NCBI RefSeq assembly: GCF_002797855.1
Contig: NZ_PGFB01000003.1
Coordinates: forward strand, 496,001 to 560,000
From: Compostimonas suwonensis
Lineage (GTDB): Bacteria > Actinomycetota > Actinomycetes > Actinomycetales > Microbacteriaceae
DNA length: 64,000 bases
Reading direction: 5' to 3'
The notes beneath the pieces were generated by a model. It was not told the origin of the DNA and did not search any database. It saw only the letters and a list, made by a program, of their open reading frames with translations. Position 1 is the first letter of the stretch, and each line of letters starts with the position of its first letter. The translations under genes and the position numbers were made by a program. Below, in pieces: positions 37,045 to 45,709 of the stretch.

Positions 37045-38905
37045 GCCGTCCGCTCTTCTGCGCGGCCTCGACGACGAGCAGAGGATCGCCGCGACGACCG
37101 TGCTGGGGCCCGTCTGCATCCTCGCCGGTGCGGGCACGGGAAAGACGCGGGCCATCACCCACCGCATCGCGTACGGTGTGGCGACGGGGGCGTACGCGCC
37201 CAACCGGGTGATGGCGCTGACCTTCACGAGCCGTGCCGCCGCCGAGCTCCGTTCGCGCCTGCGCCTGCTCGGGGCCGCGGGGGTCACCGCCCGCACCTTC
37301 CATTCGGCGGCGCTCAGCCAGCTCAGCTACTTCTGGCCGCAGGTGATCGGCGGCCAGGTGCCCCGGCTCATCGACTCGAAGGCCCGGCTGCTCGGTCACG
37401 CGGCGGAGACGATCAAGCTGCGCGCCGACACCGCGGCGCTGCGCGACCTGGCGACCGAGGTCGAGTGGCGCAAGGTCTCCAACCTGACGATCGACCAGTA
37501 CGCGGCGAAGGCCCGCACGCGCAGCCTGCCGGTCGGGTTCGGCGTCGAGCAGATCGTCGACCTGCAGCTCGCCTACGAGAAGCTCAAAGACGAGCGCCGG
37601 CAGATCGACTTCGAAGACGTGCTGCTCGCCAACGCGGGCATGATCGAGACGGAGGCCTCGGTCGCGTTCCAGGTGCGCGAGCAGTACCGCTTCTTCGTCG
37701 TCGACGAATACCAGGACGTCTCGCCGCTGCAGCAGCACCTGCTCGAGCTGTGGCTGGGCGATCGGCGAGACCTGTGCGTCGTGGGCGACGCGAGCCAGAC
37801 CATCTACTCCTTCGCGGGCGCCCGCAGCGACTACCTCCTCGGCTTCGCCTCCCGCTACGACGACGCGACGGTCGTGCGGCTGGAGCGCAACTACCGTTCG
37901 ACGCCGGCGATCGTCGACACCGCCAACCGGCTCATGCGGGGGCGGCAGGGGGCGCTCACGCTGCAGGCCGTCGAGAGCGCGGATGCCGCGGCATCCGCTG
38001 CTCGTGCGCTCACTGCGCCCGCGGCCGCACCCGCCGGCCCCCCGCCGCTGCCGCCCGAACCCGCCGGCACGCCCTCGTCTGCACCCGCCGCGCCGCCGCA
38101 CGTGCCGAGCGCCCTCGACGTGCCGCTGCTCGAGGCCGACACCGACATCGCGGAGGCCCGGGCGGTCGCGCAGAGCATCATCCTCGAGCTGGCGGCGGGA
38201 GCGAAGGCGCAGGACGTCGCCATCCTCTATCGGGTGAACGCGCAGGCGGCCGCGCTCGAGACGGCGCTCGCCGAAGCCGGGGTGAGCTATCAGATCCGGG
38301 GCGCCCGCCGTTTCTTCGACCTGCCCGAGGTGAAGCAGGCCGTGATGCAGCTGCGGGCCGCGTCGGTCTCCATCTCGGGCGAGCCGCTCTTCAAATCGGT
38401 GAGCGATGTGCTGCGCTCGCTCGGCTGGAGCCAGAGCGCACCCGAGGCGAGGGGCGCCGTGCGCGACCGCTGGGAGTCGCTCAACGCGATCATGTCGCTC
38501 GTCGACCAGGCTCCCGCCGAGCTGACCTTCCGGCAGTTCACCGACGAGCTCATGGAACGTCAGGCCGCCCACCACGAGCCGACCGTCGACGCCGTCACCC
38601 TCGCGACCCTGCACTCGGCGAAAGGCCTCGAGTGGGAGTCGGTCTACCTGCTGGGGCTCAGCGAGGGGCTCGTGCCCATCAGCTATGCGAGCGGGTTCGA
38701 GCAGATCGACGAGGAGCGCCGGCTGTTCTACGTGGGCATCACCCGTGCCCGCCGGCGACTCACCCTGTCGTGGGCGACGCGGGGCCAGGCGGCGACGGAA
38801 GGCTACTCGGCGAACCGCGGGCGCTCGGCCGAACGCGAACGGTCGCGTTTTCTCACAGAGATCGGCATGCGCACGACGCGTGCGGGCGGCACTCCGCGCG
38901 GCTGA
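37037..38905 (+). CDS. uvrD2: UvrD2-like superfamily 1 DNA helicase
   Basis: ATP-dependent 3'-5' DNA helicase, 622 residues, matching actinobacterial UvrD2 by position next to nudC. Motifs: ILAGAGTGKT (28-37), LTFTSRAAAEL, FVVDEYQDVS, GDASQTIYSFAGA, LERNYRSTP, LHSAKGLEWE and YVGITRARRR. An Ala/Pro-rich low-complexity insert lies at about 315-360. No C-terminal HRDC domain or cysteine cluster is seen, so it is shorter than mycobacterial UvrD2. The start is the GTG at 37037, overlapping nudC by eight bases. Its last 53 bases overlap the convergent cyclodehydratase-like gene. Confidence 0.88.
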   Translation: MTEPSALLRGLDDEQRIAATTVLGPVCILAGAGTGKTRAITHRIAYGVATGAYAPNRVMALTFTSRAAAELRSRLRLLGAAGVTARTFHSAALSQLSYFWPQVIGGQVPRLIDSKARLLGHAAETIKLRADTAALRDLATEVEWRKVSNLTIDQYAAKARTRSLPVGFGVEQIVDLQLAYEKLKDERRQIDFEDVLLANAGMIETEASVAFQVREQYRFFVVDEYQDVSPLQQHLLELWLGDRRDLCVVGDASQTIYSFAGARSDYLLGFASRYDDATVVRLERNYRSTPAIVDTANRLMRGRQGALTLQAVESADAAASAARALTAPAAAPAGPPPLPPEPAGTPSSAPAAPPHVPSALDVPLLEADTDIAEARAVAQSIILELAAGAKAQDVAILYRVNAQAAALETALAEAGVSYQIRGARRFFDLPEVKQAVMQLRAASVSISGEPLFKSVSDVLRSLGWSQSAPEARGAVRDRWESLNAIMSLVDQAPAELTFRQFTDELMERQAAHHEPTVDAVTLATLHSAKGLEWESVYLLGLSEGLVPISYASGFEQIDEERRLFYVGITRARRRLTLSWATRGQAATEGYSANRGRSAERERSRFLTEIGMRTTRAGGTPRG

Positions 38906-39653
38906 TCCTGCCGCTCGTCGCGTCGATGGCCTCGATCGCGGAATGCAGGGGGTTCTCGCCGTGACGCAGGCGGCGTTCGAGAAGGCGCCCGGCCCGCACG
39001 GCCGTCTCGAGGGCCAGCACGGGGGTCTCGGTGGGGGCGGTGCGCGTCACGAGCTGTGACGCCATCGCGGGCCACGCGGCATCCTCGTCGACCTTCCCGC
39101 GATCGACGCAGTAGAGGCAGGGGCCGTCGCCGGGCTCGACGAAGGGCCCGATGCGCACCTCCGTGTCGCTGAAGACGATCGGCAGATGCGGGATGTCGCG
39201 GCGCAGCCAGCCGCCGTATCGTGCGGGTGCCACGGCGTAGTGGGCGACGATCACGGCGAGGTCTGCGGTGACGTCGGAGGGGTGCGCGGTTCGGATGCCG
39301 AGATCGGGGGCGAGCGCGGCGAGTCTGCGCAGGGTGCCGCCCGTGCCGTCGAGCGCGACCGCCCCGAGCGGCGGCGCGGTCGGCGGGGACTGCGCGGCCG
39401 GTGCGCCCGGCACCTCGACGACTGCGGGGCCGAGCTGCACGAGCAGGGCGGCCGCGTCGAGCTCGCTGCCTCCGCCCTCGCTCGCGACGAGGCTGAGGCC
39501 GGAGCGGCTGATGCCCCGGGTGAGGGCGGCGAGCATCCGCTCGATGGGGCGCGAGACCGGATCGATCACCGCCAGCGGGCGGTCCACGCCGATCTGCAGG
39601 GAGTCGGGGCTGCGCCAGACGAGGGGGAAACGCGAGTCGAGTGCGAGAACCAT
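38853..39653 (-). CDS. TOMM cyclodehydratase / ThiF-like protein, orphan
   Basis: A 266-residue protein resembling the ThiF/E1-like partner seen in azole-forming (TOMM) bacteriocin systems. The GPFVEPGDGPCLYCVDRGKVDEDAAWPAM segment (about 165-195) has the typical CxxC and Asp/Trp pattern, and the C-terminus RPHASCAC matches the HPxCxC end of the family, giving a possible four-cysteine zinc site. There is no YcaO, dehydrogenase or precursor peptide nearby. In many actinobacteria a similar gene sits alone beside uvrD2, so its role is probably not toxin synthesis. The ATG at 39653 is the start. The real C-terminus requires the 53-bp overlap with uvrD2. Confidence 0.65.
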   Translation of the reverse strand: MVLALDSRFPLVWRSPDSLQIGVDRPLAVIDPVSRPIERMLAALTRGISRSGLSLVASEGGGSELDAAALLVQLGPAVVEVPGAPAAQSPPTAPPLGAVALDGTGGTLRRLAALAPDLGIRTAHPSDVTADLAVIVAHYAVAPARYGGWLRRDIPHLPIVFSDTEVRIGPFVEPGDGPCLYCVDRGKVDEDAAWPAMASQLVTRTAPTETPVLALETAVRAGRLLERRLRHGENPLHSAIEAIDATSGRISRAECRPHASCACRSL

Positions 39654-39753
39654 GCGCCGATGATGCTCGATCGCGCGGCCGGCGCGCGCGAGTCATCCAC
39701 AGGTCACCGCCTCGCCGCCGCCTGCTCGCCTGCTCACCTATCTCGCCTGCTCA

Positions 39754-39836
39754 CTCAAAACGACGGAGATTCTGCCGTTTTCGGGCGAAAACGGGCAGAA
39801 AGGGCGCGTTTCGGCGCAAAAGTCCGTCGTTTTGAG
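39754..39836. repeat. 83-bp palindromic element A3
   Basis: Same ends as A1 and A2: the left arm CTCAAAACGACGGA pairs perfectly with the right arm ending at 39836 (14 bp). The left arm continues GATTCTGCC as in A2, while the right arm has diverged. An inner hairpin (TCTGCCGTTTTCG near 39771 with CGAAAACGGGCAGA) is added. It lies in the 322-bp gap between the cyclodehydratase-like and metalloprotease genes. Confidence 0.88.
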
Positions 39837-39935
39837 CAGGGAACGGGAACGGGGAGCAGGCAGGAAACGGGAACGGGAACGGGGAGCAGGCAGCGAACGG
39901 GGAACGGGGAGCAGGCAGGAAACGGGGGAAGAGGA
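39837..39935 (+). repeat. G-rich tandem repeat beside element A3
   Basis: About three copies of a unit containing GAACGGGAACGGGGAGCAGG, directly abutting element A3. Runs of GGG separated by three bases could form G-quadruplexes on the plus strand. The following 39936-39975 is also purine-rich. It is non-coding and lies just past the metalloprotease stop. Confidence 0.75.
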
Positions 39936-39975
39936 AGCGGGGGAAGGGAGGAGCGGGGGAGGAGCGGAGCCGAGC

Positions 39976-41334
39976 TCAGCGGGCCTCGGTCGGGCGCTCG
40001 CCGCCGTCGTCGCGCAGCAGGTCTTCGAGGGCCTGGTCCATCTCGTCGAGCTCGGGTTCCCCGCCCTCGGCGACGATGGTGAGCCGGGCGACGAGGGCCT
40101 GCGGGTCGTCGAGGTCGTCGGATGTCGGCAGCAGGTCGGGATGCGACCAGAGCGCGTCGCGCGCCTCGGAGCCCACGGCATCCGTCACCGCCTGCCACAG
40201 CGCCGCGGCCTCGCGGAGCCGGCGCGGGCGCAGCTCGAGGCCCACGAGGGTCGCGAAGGCCGACTCGGCCGGGCCACCGGAGGCGCGGCGTCGCCGCACG
40301 GTCTCGGCGACGGCGTCGGACTTCGGCAGCCGTTCGCTCGCCTGCGCGGTCACGACGTCGACCCAGCCCTCGATGAGGGCGAGGATCGTCTCGAGGCGGC
40401 CGAGGGCCTGCAGCTGGGCCTCGTTCTTCTCGGGAATGAGCGCGCCGCTCACGACCGCCTGCCGCAGCTCCTCGGGGTTGGAGGGGTCGAAGTTCTCGGC
40501 GAGCTCTTCGAGGCGGGCGGTGTCGATGCTGATGCCGCGCGCGTACTCGGTGATCGAGCTGATGAGGTGCAGGCGCAGCCAGCGCGAGTGCTTGAAGAGG
40601 CGGGCGTGGGCGAGCTCGCGGATGGCGAGGTAGATCTGCACCTGGTCGGCGGGGATGTCGAGGCCGTTGCCGAACTCGTCGACGTTCTGGGGGATGAGCG
40701 CCGCCTGCTGCTCGTCGAGCAGCGGGATGCCGATGTCGCCGCCCGAGACGACCTCGGTCGAGAGCTGGCTGACCACCTGGCCGAGCTGCATGGCGAAGAG
40801 GGTGCCGCCGAGGCTGCGCATGAGCTGGCTGGCTCCCGCGATCATGCCCTGGAACTCCTCGGGGGCCTGCTCGGTGAGCACACGGGTGAGCGAGTCGGCG
40901 ATGCTCGTCGCGACCGGCTCGGCCAGCTGCGTCCACAGCGGCATGGTCTCGCGGATCCACTCGGTGCGCGAGATGAGCCTCGGCTCGGTGGTGATGTCGG
41001 TCACGTAGGTGACCTCGTTGAGCCACAGCGCGGCGATGTGGAAGGCCTGGCCCATCGCGGCGCGCTGCTCGTCGGTCACGTCGAGCGTGGCCGGGGCGGC
41101 GGTCTGGGTCGCCTGGTCGAGCGCGAGCTTCCAGTTGATGCCGCCGTCGCCGTCGCGCAGGGCGTTCTGCAACTGGCTCACGAGCGCCGCGATCGTGGCG
41201 GGATCGTTGGGCAGTCCGGCCGCTCCGGCCAGCTGGCCCGGGTCGACCGATGAGTTGCCCGAGAGGAACTCGCGCAGCATGTCGCGGAATTCGTCCTCGG
41301 GGTTGTCACGTGGTTCGTCGGTCACTTCAGCCAC
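39976..41334 (-). CDS. Actinobacterial zinc-dependent metalloprotease (DUF2342 family)
   Basis: A 452-residue predicted zincin-like peptidase of the family once called coenzyme F420-associated protein. The central segment IYLAIRELAHARLFKHSRWLR carries the family's variant of the zinc helix (E-x-x-H, not HExxH), with EGWVDVV further on. The N-terminal 55 residues are acidic and low-complexity. The substrate is unknown and activity unproven. The ATG at 41334 is the start. It is divergent from the PDZ-Lon protease gene, the same arrangement as Rv3195/Rv3194c. Confidence 0.85.
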   Translation of the reverse strand: MAEVTDEPRDNPEDEFRDMLREFLSGNSSVDPGQLAGAAGLPNDPATIAALVSQLQNALRDGDGGINWKLALDQATQTAAPATLDVTDEQRAAMGQAFHIAALWLNEVTYVTDITTEPRLISRTEWIRETMPLWTQLAEPVATSIADSLTRVLTEQAPEEFQGMIAGASQLMRSLGGTLFAMQLGQVVSQLSTEVVSGGDIGIPLLDEQQAALIPQNVDEFGNGLDIPADQVQIYLAIRELAHARLFKHSRWLRLHLISSITEYARGISIDTARLEELAENFDPSNPEELRQAVVSGALIPEKNEAQLQALGRLETILALIEGWVDVVTAQASERLPKSDAVAETVRRRRASGGPAESAFATLVGLELRPRRLREAAALWQAVTDAVGSEARDALWSHPDLLPTSDDLDDPQALVARLTIVAEGGEPELDEMDQALEDLLRDDGGERPTEAR

Positions 41335-41449
41335 CTCTCAGTTGCGTGCATCTACGCTAACCCGTGAACCCGAGCAGCAGTCGTGAATTGGCCTAGGCTG
41401 GGTGGTTGCGCTGTCCGCTGGTCGCGAACATGCTCGAAAGGACCCCGTC

Positions 41450-42571
41450 GTGGCACTGTTTTCCGACGATTCGAACGTCGACCCCTACCTTCGTCACGGG
41501 CGCCGTCCGAGCCGCGGCTGGATCGGGTGGCTCATCCTCTTCATCGCGATCGGCATCGGCATCCTCCTCGCGATGACGCCCTCGCCCTACGTGATCGAGC
41601 AGCCCGGGCCGGTCTACAACACGCTCGGAACGGCGCCGCACGAGGGCGAGGAGGTTCCGCTCATCTCGATCGACGGCGAGGAGACCTTTCCCACCGCCGG
41701 CAGCCTCGACATGCTCACCGTCTCGGTCGTCGGCAATCCGTCGAGCCTGCCCAACTGGCTCGACGTCGCGCTCGCCTGGGGCGACTCGAAGAAGGCGGTC
41801 GTGCCGGTCGAGTCGGTCTACCCGGCGGGCACCACGAGCGAGGAGCGCGACGCCGAGAACGCGACCCTCATGGTCGACTCCCAGCAGGATGCCGTGGCCG
41901 CCGCACTGAGCAACCTCGGCTACGACTTCCCCGAGAAGGTGACCGTCGTCGACACGATCGACGACACCCCCGCCTCGGGCGTGCTCGAGAGCGGCGACAT
42001 CATCACGACGGTCGACGGCCAGGCGATCGCCGACGTCGACGCGCTGCGGGCGAGCCTCGCCGACAGCGGCGCGGGTGTCGCCATCGAGCTCGGCATCGAG
42101 CGCGCCGGCGAGCAGCAGACGGTCACGATCACCCCGGCGGAGATCGACGGCAGCGTCGCGATCGGCATCAACGTGACCATGAGCTACGACTTCCCCTTCG
42201 ACGTGAGCATCCAGCTCGACAACGTGGGCGGCCCGAGCGCGGGCATGATGTTCGCACTCGGGATCATCGACAAGCTCACCCCGGGCGAGCTCAACGGCGG
42301 CCAGAACGTGGCCGGAACGGGAACGATCGACGCGGCGGGCGAGGTCGGCGCTATCGGCGGCATCCGTCAGAAGCTCTACGGCGCGCGGGATGCCGGGGCC
42401 ACGTGGTTTCTCGCACCGGCATCCAATTGCGACGAAGTCGCCGGGCATATTCCCAGCGGGCTGACAGTGTTCTCGGTCGAAACTCTCGACGACTCCCTGA
42501 CAGCCTTGGAAGCGATCAGCACGGGAGCGGACACAAGCAAGCTGCCGACGTGCTCTACGCCCGCAGCGTAA
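41450..42571 (+). CDS. Membrane-anchored PDZ / Lon-like (S16) protease, YlbL family
   Basis: A 373-residue protein: one N-terminal membrane helix (about 25-43), an extracytoplasmic PDZ domain (about 165-235, DTPASGVLESGDIITTVDG), then a Lon-type S16 protease domain. The Ser-Lys dyad is present: GGPSAGMM (Ser about 263) and RQKLYGA (Lys about 308). It probably cleaves cell-envelope or membrane proteins. I chose the GTG at 41450, eight bases after AAAGGA. An upstream start at 41402 has no ribosome site. Followed by the UPF0182 gene on the same strand. Confidence 0.88.
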   Translation: MALFSDDSNVDPYLRHGRRPSRGWIGWLILFIAIGIGILLAMTPSPYVIEQPGPVYNTLGTAPHEGEEVPLISIDGEETFPTAGSLDMLTVSVVGNPSSLPNWLDVALAWGDSKKAVVPVESVYPAGTTSEERDAENATLMVDSQQDAVAAALSNLGYDFPEKVTVVDTIDDTPASGVLESGDIITTVDGQAIADVDALRASLADSGAGVAIELGIERAGEQQTVTITPAEIDGSVAIGINVTMSYDFPFDVSIQLDNVGGPSAGMMFALGIIDKLTPGELNGGQNVAGTGTIDAAGEVGAIGGIRQKLYGARDAGATWFLAPASNCDEVAGHIPSGLTVFSVETLDDSLTALEAISTGADTSKLPTCSTPAA

Positions 42572-42664
42572 CGCGGGCGGAGCGTTTCCCGAACGGGCAT
42601 CTCACAGCAGGCACTGCCTAGGATGGGAAGCTGACCCTTACTGAGCTGAGCAAGAGGCCTAATC

Positions 42665-45598
42665 GTGTCATCCGCAGAAACAGAGCAACCCGCCCGACGA
42701 AGTCGTGCGCCCATCGCGATCACGATCGGCATCGTCGTCGCTCTCGTGATCCTCTTCTTCATCTTCGCCGGCTTGTACGCCGACGTGCTCTGGTACAACC
42801 AGCTCGGCTTCCTCTCCGTCTTGACCACGCAGTGGATCGCCGCAGGATCGCTCTTCTTCGTCGGCTTCTTCGCGATGGCGATCCCCGTGTGGCTGAGCAT
42901 CATGCTCGCCTACCGGCTGCGCCCCGTGTACGCGAAGCTCAACTCGCAGCTCGACCGCTACCAGCAGGTCGTCGAGCCGCTGCGCAAGTTCGCGATGATC
43001 GCGATCCCCATCGTCTTCGGCATCTTCGCGGGCGTCTCGGCGGCCACCCGCTGGCAGACGGCCGTCATGTGGCTCAACCGCACGCCCACGGGCCAGACCG
43101 ACCCGCAGTTCCACATGGACATCTCGTTCTACCTCTACGACCTGCCGTTCTGGCACAGCGTCCTGGGCTTCGCCTCCGCGGTCGTCATCATCTCGCTCAT
43201 CGCGGTGCTCGCCACGAGCTACCTCTACGGCGCGGTGCGGTTCGCCGGCCGTGAGGTGCGCATCTCCAAGTCGGCGCGCGTGCAGATCGCGGTCACGGCC
43301 GCCCTCTACCTCGTGCTGCAGGCCCTGAGCATCTGGCTCGACCAGTACTCGACGCTCACCGAGCAGAACGACCCGATCACGGGGGCCGGGTTCACGGCGG
43401 TCATGGCCACGATCCCCGGTCGCGCCATCCTCGCCGGCATCGCCGTCTTCGTCGCGCTGCTCTTCGTCTTCGCGGCCTTCAGCGGCCGCTGGCGCTTCCC
43501 GATCGTCGGAACCGCGCTGCTCATCGTCGCGAGCATCCTGATCGGCTCGCTCTACCCCTGGGTGGTGCAGCGCTTCCAGGTCGACCCGAGTGCGAAGTCG
43601 CTCGAGGCGCCCTACATCCAGAGGAACATCGACCTCACCCGGGACGCCTACGGGGTCGCCGACGTCGAGGAGATCCCCTACAACGCCACGACCGACGCCG
43701 AGCCGGGCGCTCTGCGCTCCGACGCTGAGACGACGGCGAGCATCCGCATCATCGACCCGTCGATCGTGTCGGACGCCTTCTCGCAGCTCGAGCAGTTCCG
43801 TCAGTACTACCAGTTCCCGAAGAGCCTGGATGTCGACCGCTACACGATCGACGGGCAGTCGCAAGACACCGTGGTCGCCGTGCGCGACCTCAAGCTCAGC
43901 GGCCTCAACGACGCCCAGAACTGGGTCAACTCGCACATCGTCTACACCCACGGCTACGGTGTGGTCGCAGCGTACGGCAACCAGCGCTCGGCCGACGGCC
44001 AGCCCGTGTTCCTCGAGTCCGGCATCCCCACGAGCGGTGCGCTGGGGCAGTTCGAGCCGCGCATCTACTTCGGCGACAGCTCGCCCGACTACTCGATCGT
44101 CGGCGGTCCGTCGGACGGCACGCCCGTCGAGCTCGACTACCCGTCGAGCGGCGAGGACTCCAACCAGACCTACACGACGTTCTCGGGCGACGGCGGGCCC
44201 AAGCTCGACAACATCTTCAACAAGCTCGTCTACGCGCTCAAGTTCCAGTCGGAGCAGATCTTCCTCTCCGACTCGGTCAACAACGACTCGCAGATCCTCT
44301 ACGATCGCGACCCCATCCAGCGGGTGCAGAAGGTCGCGCCGTACCTCACGCTCGACTCGAACGCCTACCCGAGCGTCGTCGACGGCCGGGTCAAGTGGAT
44401 CGTCGACGGCTACACGACCTCGGCGAACTACCCCTACTCCACGAAGGTCGGCCTGAGCGACGCGATCGCCGACTCGGAGACGCCGCCGCAGCCCTACGCG
44501 ATCGACCAGATCAACTACATCCGCAACTCGGTGAAGGCCACCGTCGACGCCTACGACGGCTCGGTGACCCTCTACGCCTGGGACGACCAGGATCCGCTGC
44601 TCAAGACCTGGCAGAAGATCTTCCCCGCGACGGTCAAGCCCATGAGCGAGATGTCGGGCGACCTCATCAGCCACGTGCGCTACCCGGCCGACATGTTCAA
44701 GGTGCAGCGCACGATCCTCGGCAAGTACCACGTGACCGACCCGGGCTCGTTCTTCTCCAGTGACGACGCCTGGATCACGCCCGACAACCCGACCGACGAC
44801 AACGCCTCCACGGCCTCGCTGCAGCCGCCGTACTACCTGACGATGCAGATGCCGGGCCAGAAGACCCCGTCGTTCTCGTTGTACTCGACGTTCATCCCCG
44901 ATGCGCGGGAGGACAGCCGCAACGTGCTCACGGGCTACCTGGCGGCGGATGCCGACGCGGGCTCGACGGCGGGCGAGAAGTCCGACAGCTACGGCACGCT
45001 CCGATTGCTCACCCTGCCGAAAGACGACACCGTGCCCGGCCCCGGCCAGGTGCAGGCCAACTTCGACTCCGATCCAGGGGTCTCGCAACAGCTGAACCTT
45101 TTGAGACAGGGGCAGACGAGCGTCGAGAACGGCAACCTGCTGACCCTGCCGGTCGGTGGCGGCCTGCTCTACGTGCAACCCGTCTACGTGCGGTCGACGG
45201 GTGGCACGAGCTACCCGCTGCTGCAGAAGGTGCTCGTGGCCTTCGGTGATCAGATCGCCTTCGAGGACACGCTCGACGAGGCTCTGGACGTGCTCTTCGG
45301 CGGCGACTCGGGGGCGGATGCCGGTGACACCGGCGTGACTCCGACGACGCCTCCCACGACTCCGCCCACCACCTCGCCGACCGATCCCGGCACGCCCACG
45401 TCGACACCCACCCCGTCGCCGACGTCGACCTCTCCTCCCTCGGACAATCCGGAGCTGCAGAGCGCGCTCAACGACGCCCGGCAGGCGCTGACCGACAAGC
45501 AGAACGCTCTGCAGGCCGGTGACTGGACGGCGTACGGCATCGCCGACGCGGCACTCGCCGACGCGATCGCGCGAGCTCTCGAGGCCTCGGGGCAGTAG
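42665..45598 (+). CDS. UPF0182 family large membrane protein
   Basis: A 977-residue protein with about seven membrane helices in the first 310 residues and a long extracytoplasmic part rich in Asp, Tyr and Ser. This is the UPF0182 architecture conserved in actinobacteria; function is unknown. Residues about 895-930 form a Thr/Pro/Ser linker, followed by a short C-terminal helical domain (LQSALNDARQALTDKQNALQ) that could bind something at the wall. The GTG at 42665 is the family start. The gene is followed by a strong hairpin (45608-45647). Confidence 0.9.
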   Translation: MSSAETEQPARRSRAPIAITIGIVVALVILFFIFAGLYADVLWYNQLGFLSVLTTQWIAAGSLFFVGFFAMAIPVWLSIMLAYRLRPVYAKLNSQLDRYQQVVEPLRKFAMIAIPIVFGIFAGVSAATRWQTAVMWLNRTPTGQTDPQFHMDISFYLYDLPFWHSVLGFASAVVIISLIAVLATSYLYGAVRFAGREVRISKSARVQIAVTAALYLVLQALSIWLDQYSTLTEQNDPITGAGFTAVMATIPGRAILAGIAVFVALLFVFAAFSGRWRFPIVGTALLIVASILIGSLYPWVVQRFQVDPSAKSLEAPYIQRNIDLTRDAYGVADVEEIPYNATTDAEPGALRSDAETTASIRIIDPSIVSDAFSQLEQFRQYYQFPKSLDVDRYTIDGQSQDTVVAVRDLKLSGLNDAQNWVNSHIVYTHGYGVVAAYGNQRSADGQPVFLESGIPTSGALGQFEPRIYFGDSSPDYSIVGGPSDGTPVELDYPSSGEDSNQTYTTFSGDGGPKLDNIFNKLVYALKFQSEQIFLSDSVNNDSQILYDRDPIQRVQKVAPYLTLDSNAYPSVVDGRVKWIVDGYTTSANYPYSTKVGLSDAIADSETPPQPYAIDQINYIRNSVKATVDAYDGSVTLYAWDDQDPLLKTWQKIFPATVKPMSEMSGDLISHVRYPADMFKVQRTILGKYHVTDPGSFFSSDDAWITPDNPTDDNASTASLQPPYYLTMQMPGQKTPSFSLYSTFIPDAREDSRNVLTGYLAADADAGSTAGEKSDSYGTLRLLTLPKDDTVPGPGQVQANFDSDPGVSQQLNLLRQGQTSVENGNLLTLPVGGGLLYVQPVYVRSTGGTSYPLLQKVLVAFGDQIAFEDTLDEALDVLFGGDSGADAGDTGVTPTTPPTTPPTTSPTDPGTPTSTPTPSPTSTSPPSDNPELQSALNDARQALTDKQNALQAGDWTAYGIADAALADAIARALEASGQ

Positions 45599-45607
45599 CC
45601 CGTCGAC

Positions 45608-45647
45608 CGACCACGAGCCCGGCTTTCCACAGCCGGGCTCGTGGTCG
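45608..45647 (+). terminator. Strong hairpin after the UPF0182 gene
   Basis: Perfect 17-bp stem CGACCACGAGCCCGGCT / AGCCGGGCTCGTGGTCG with the six-base loop TTCCAC, ten bases past the stop codon. No T-run follows, as is common in high-GC actinobacteria. Confidence 0.8.
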
Positions 45648-45709
45648 GGTCATCCACAGATCGGCGTCTGAGCCGACGAGCGGATGCCGCCTCGCCCGAC
45701 GATGGCTGC

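Noticed and set aside
38853-39653. A thiazole/oxazole-modified peptide gene cluster
   Set aside because: Only the ThiF-like partner is present. No YcaO protein, flavin oxidase, leader-bearing small peptide or export gene lies near it.
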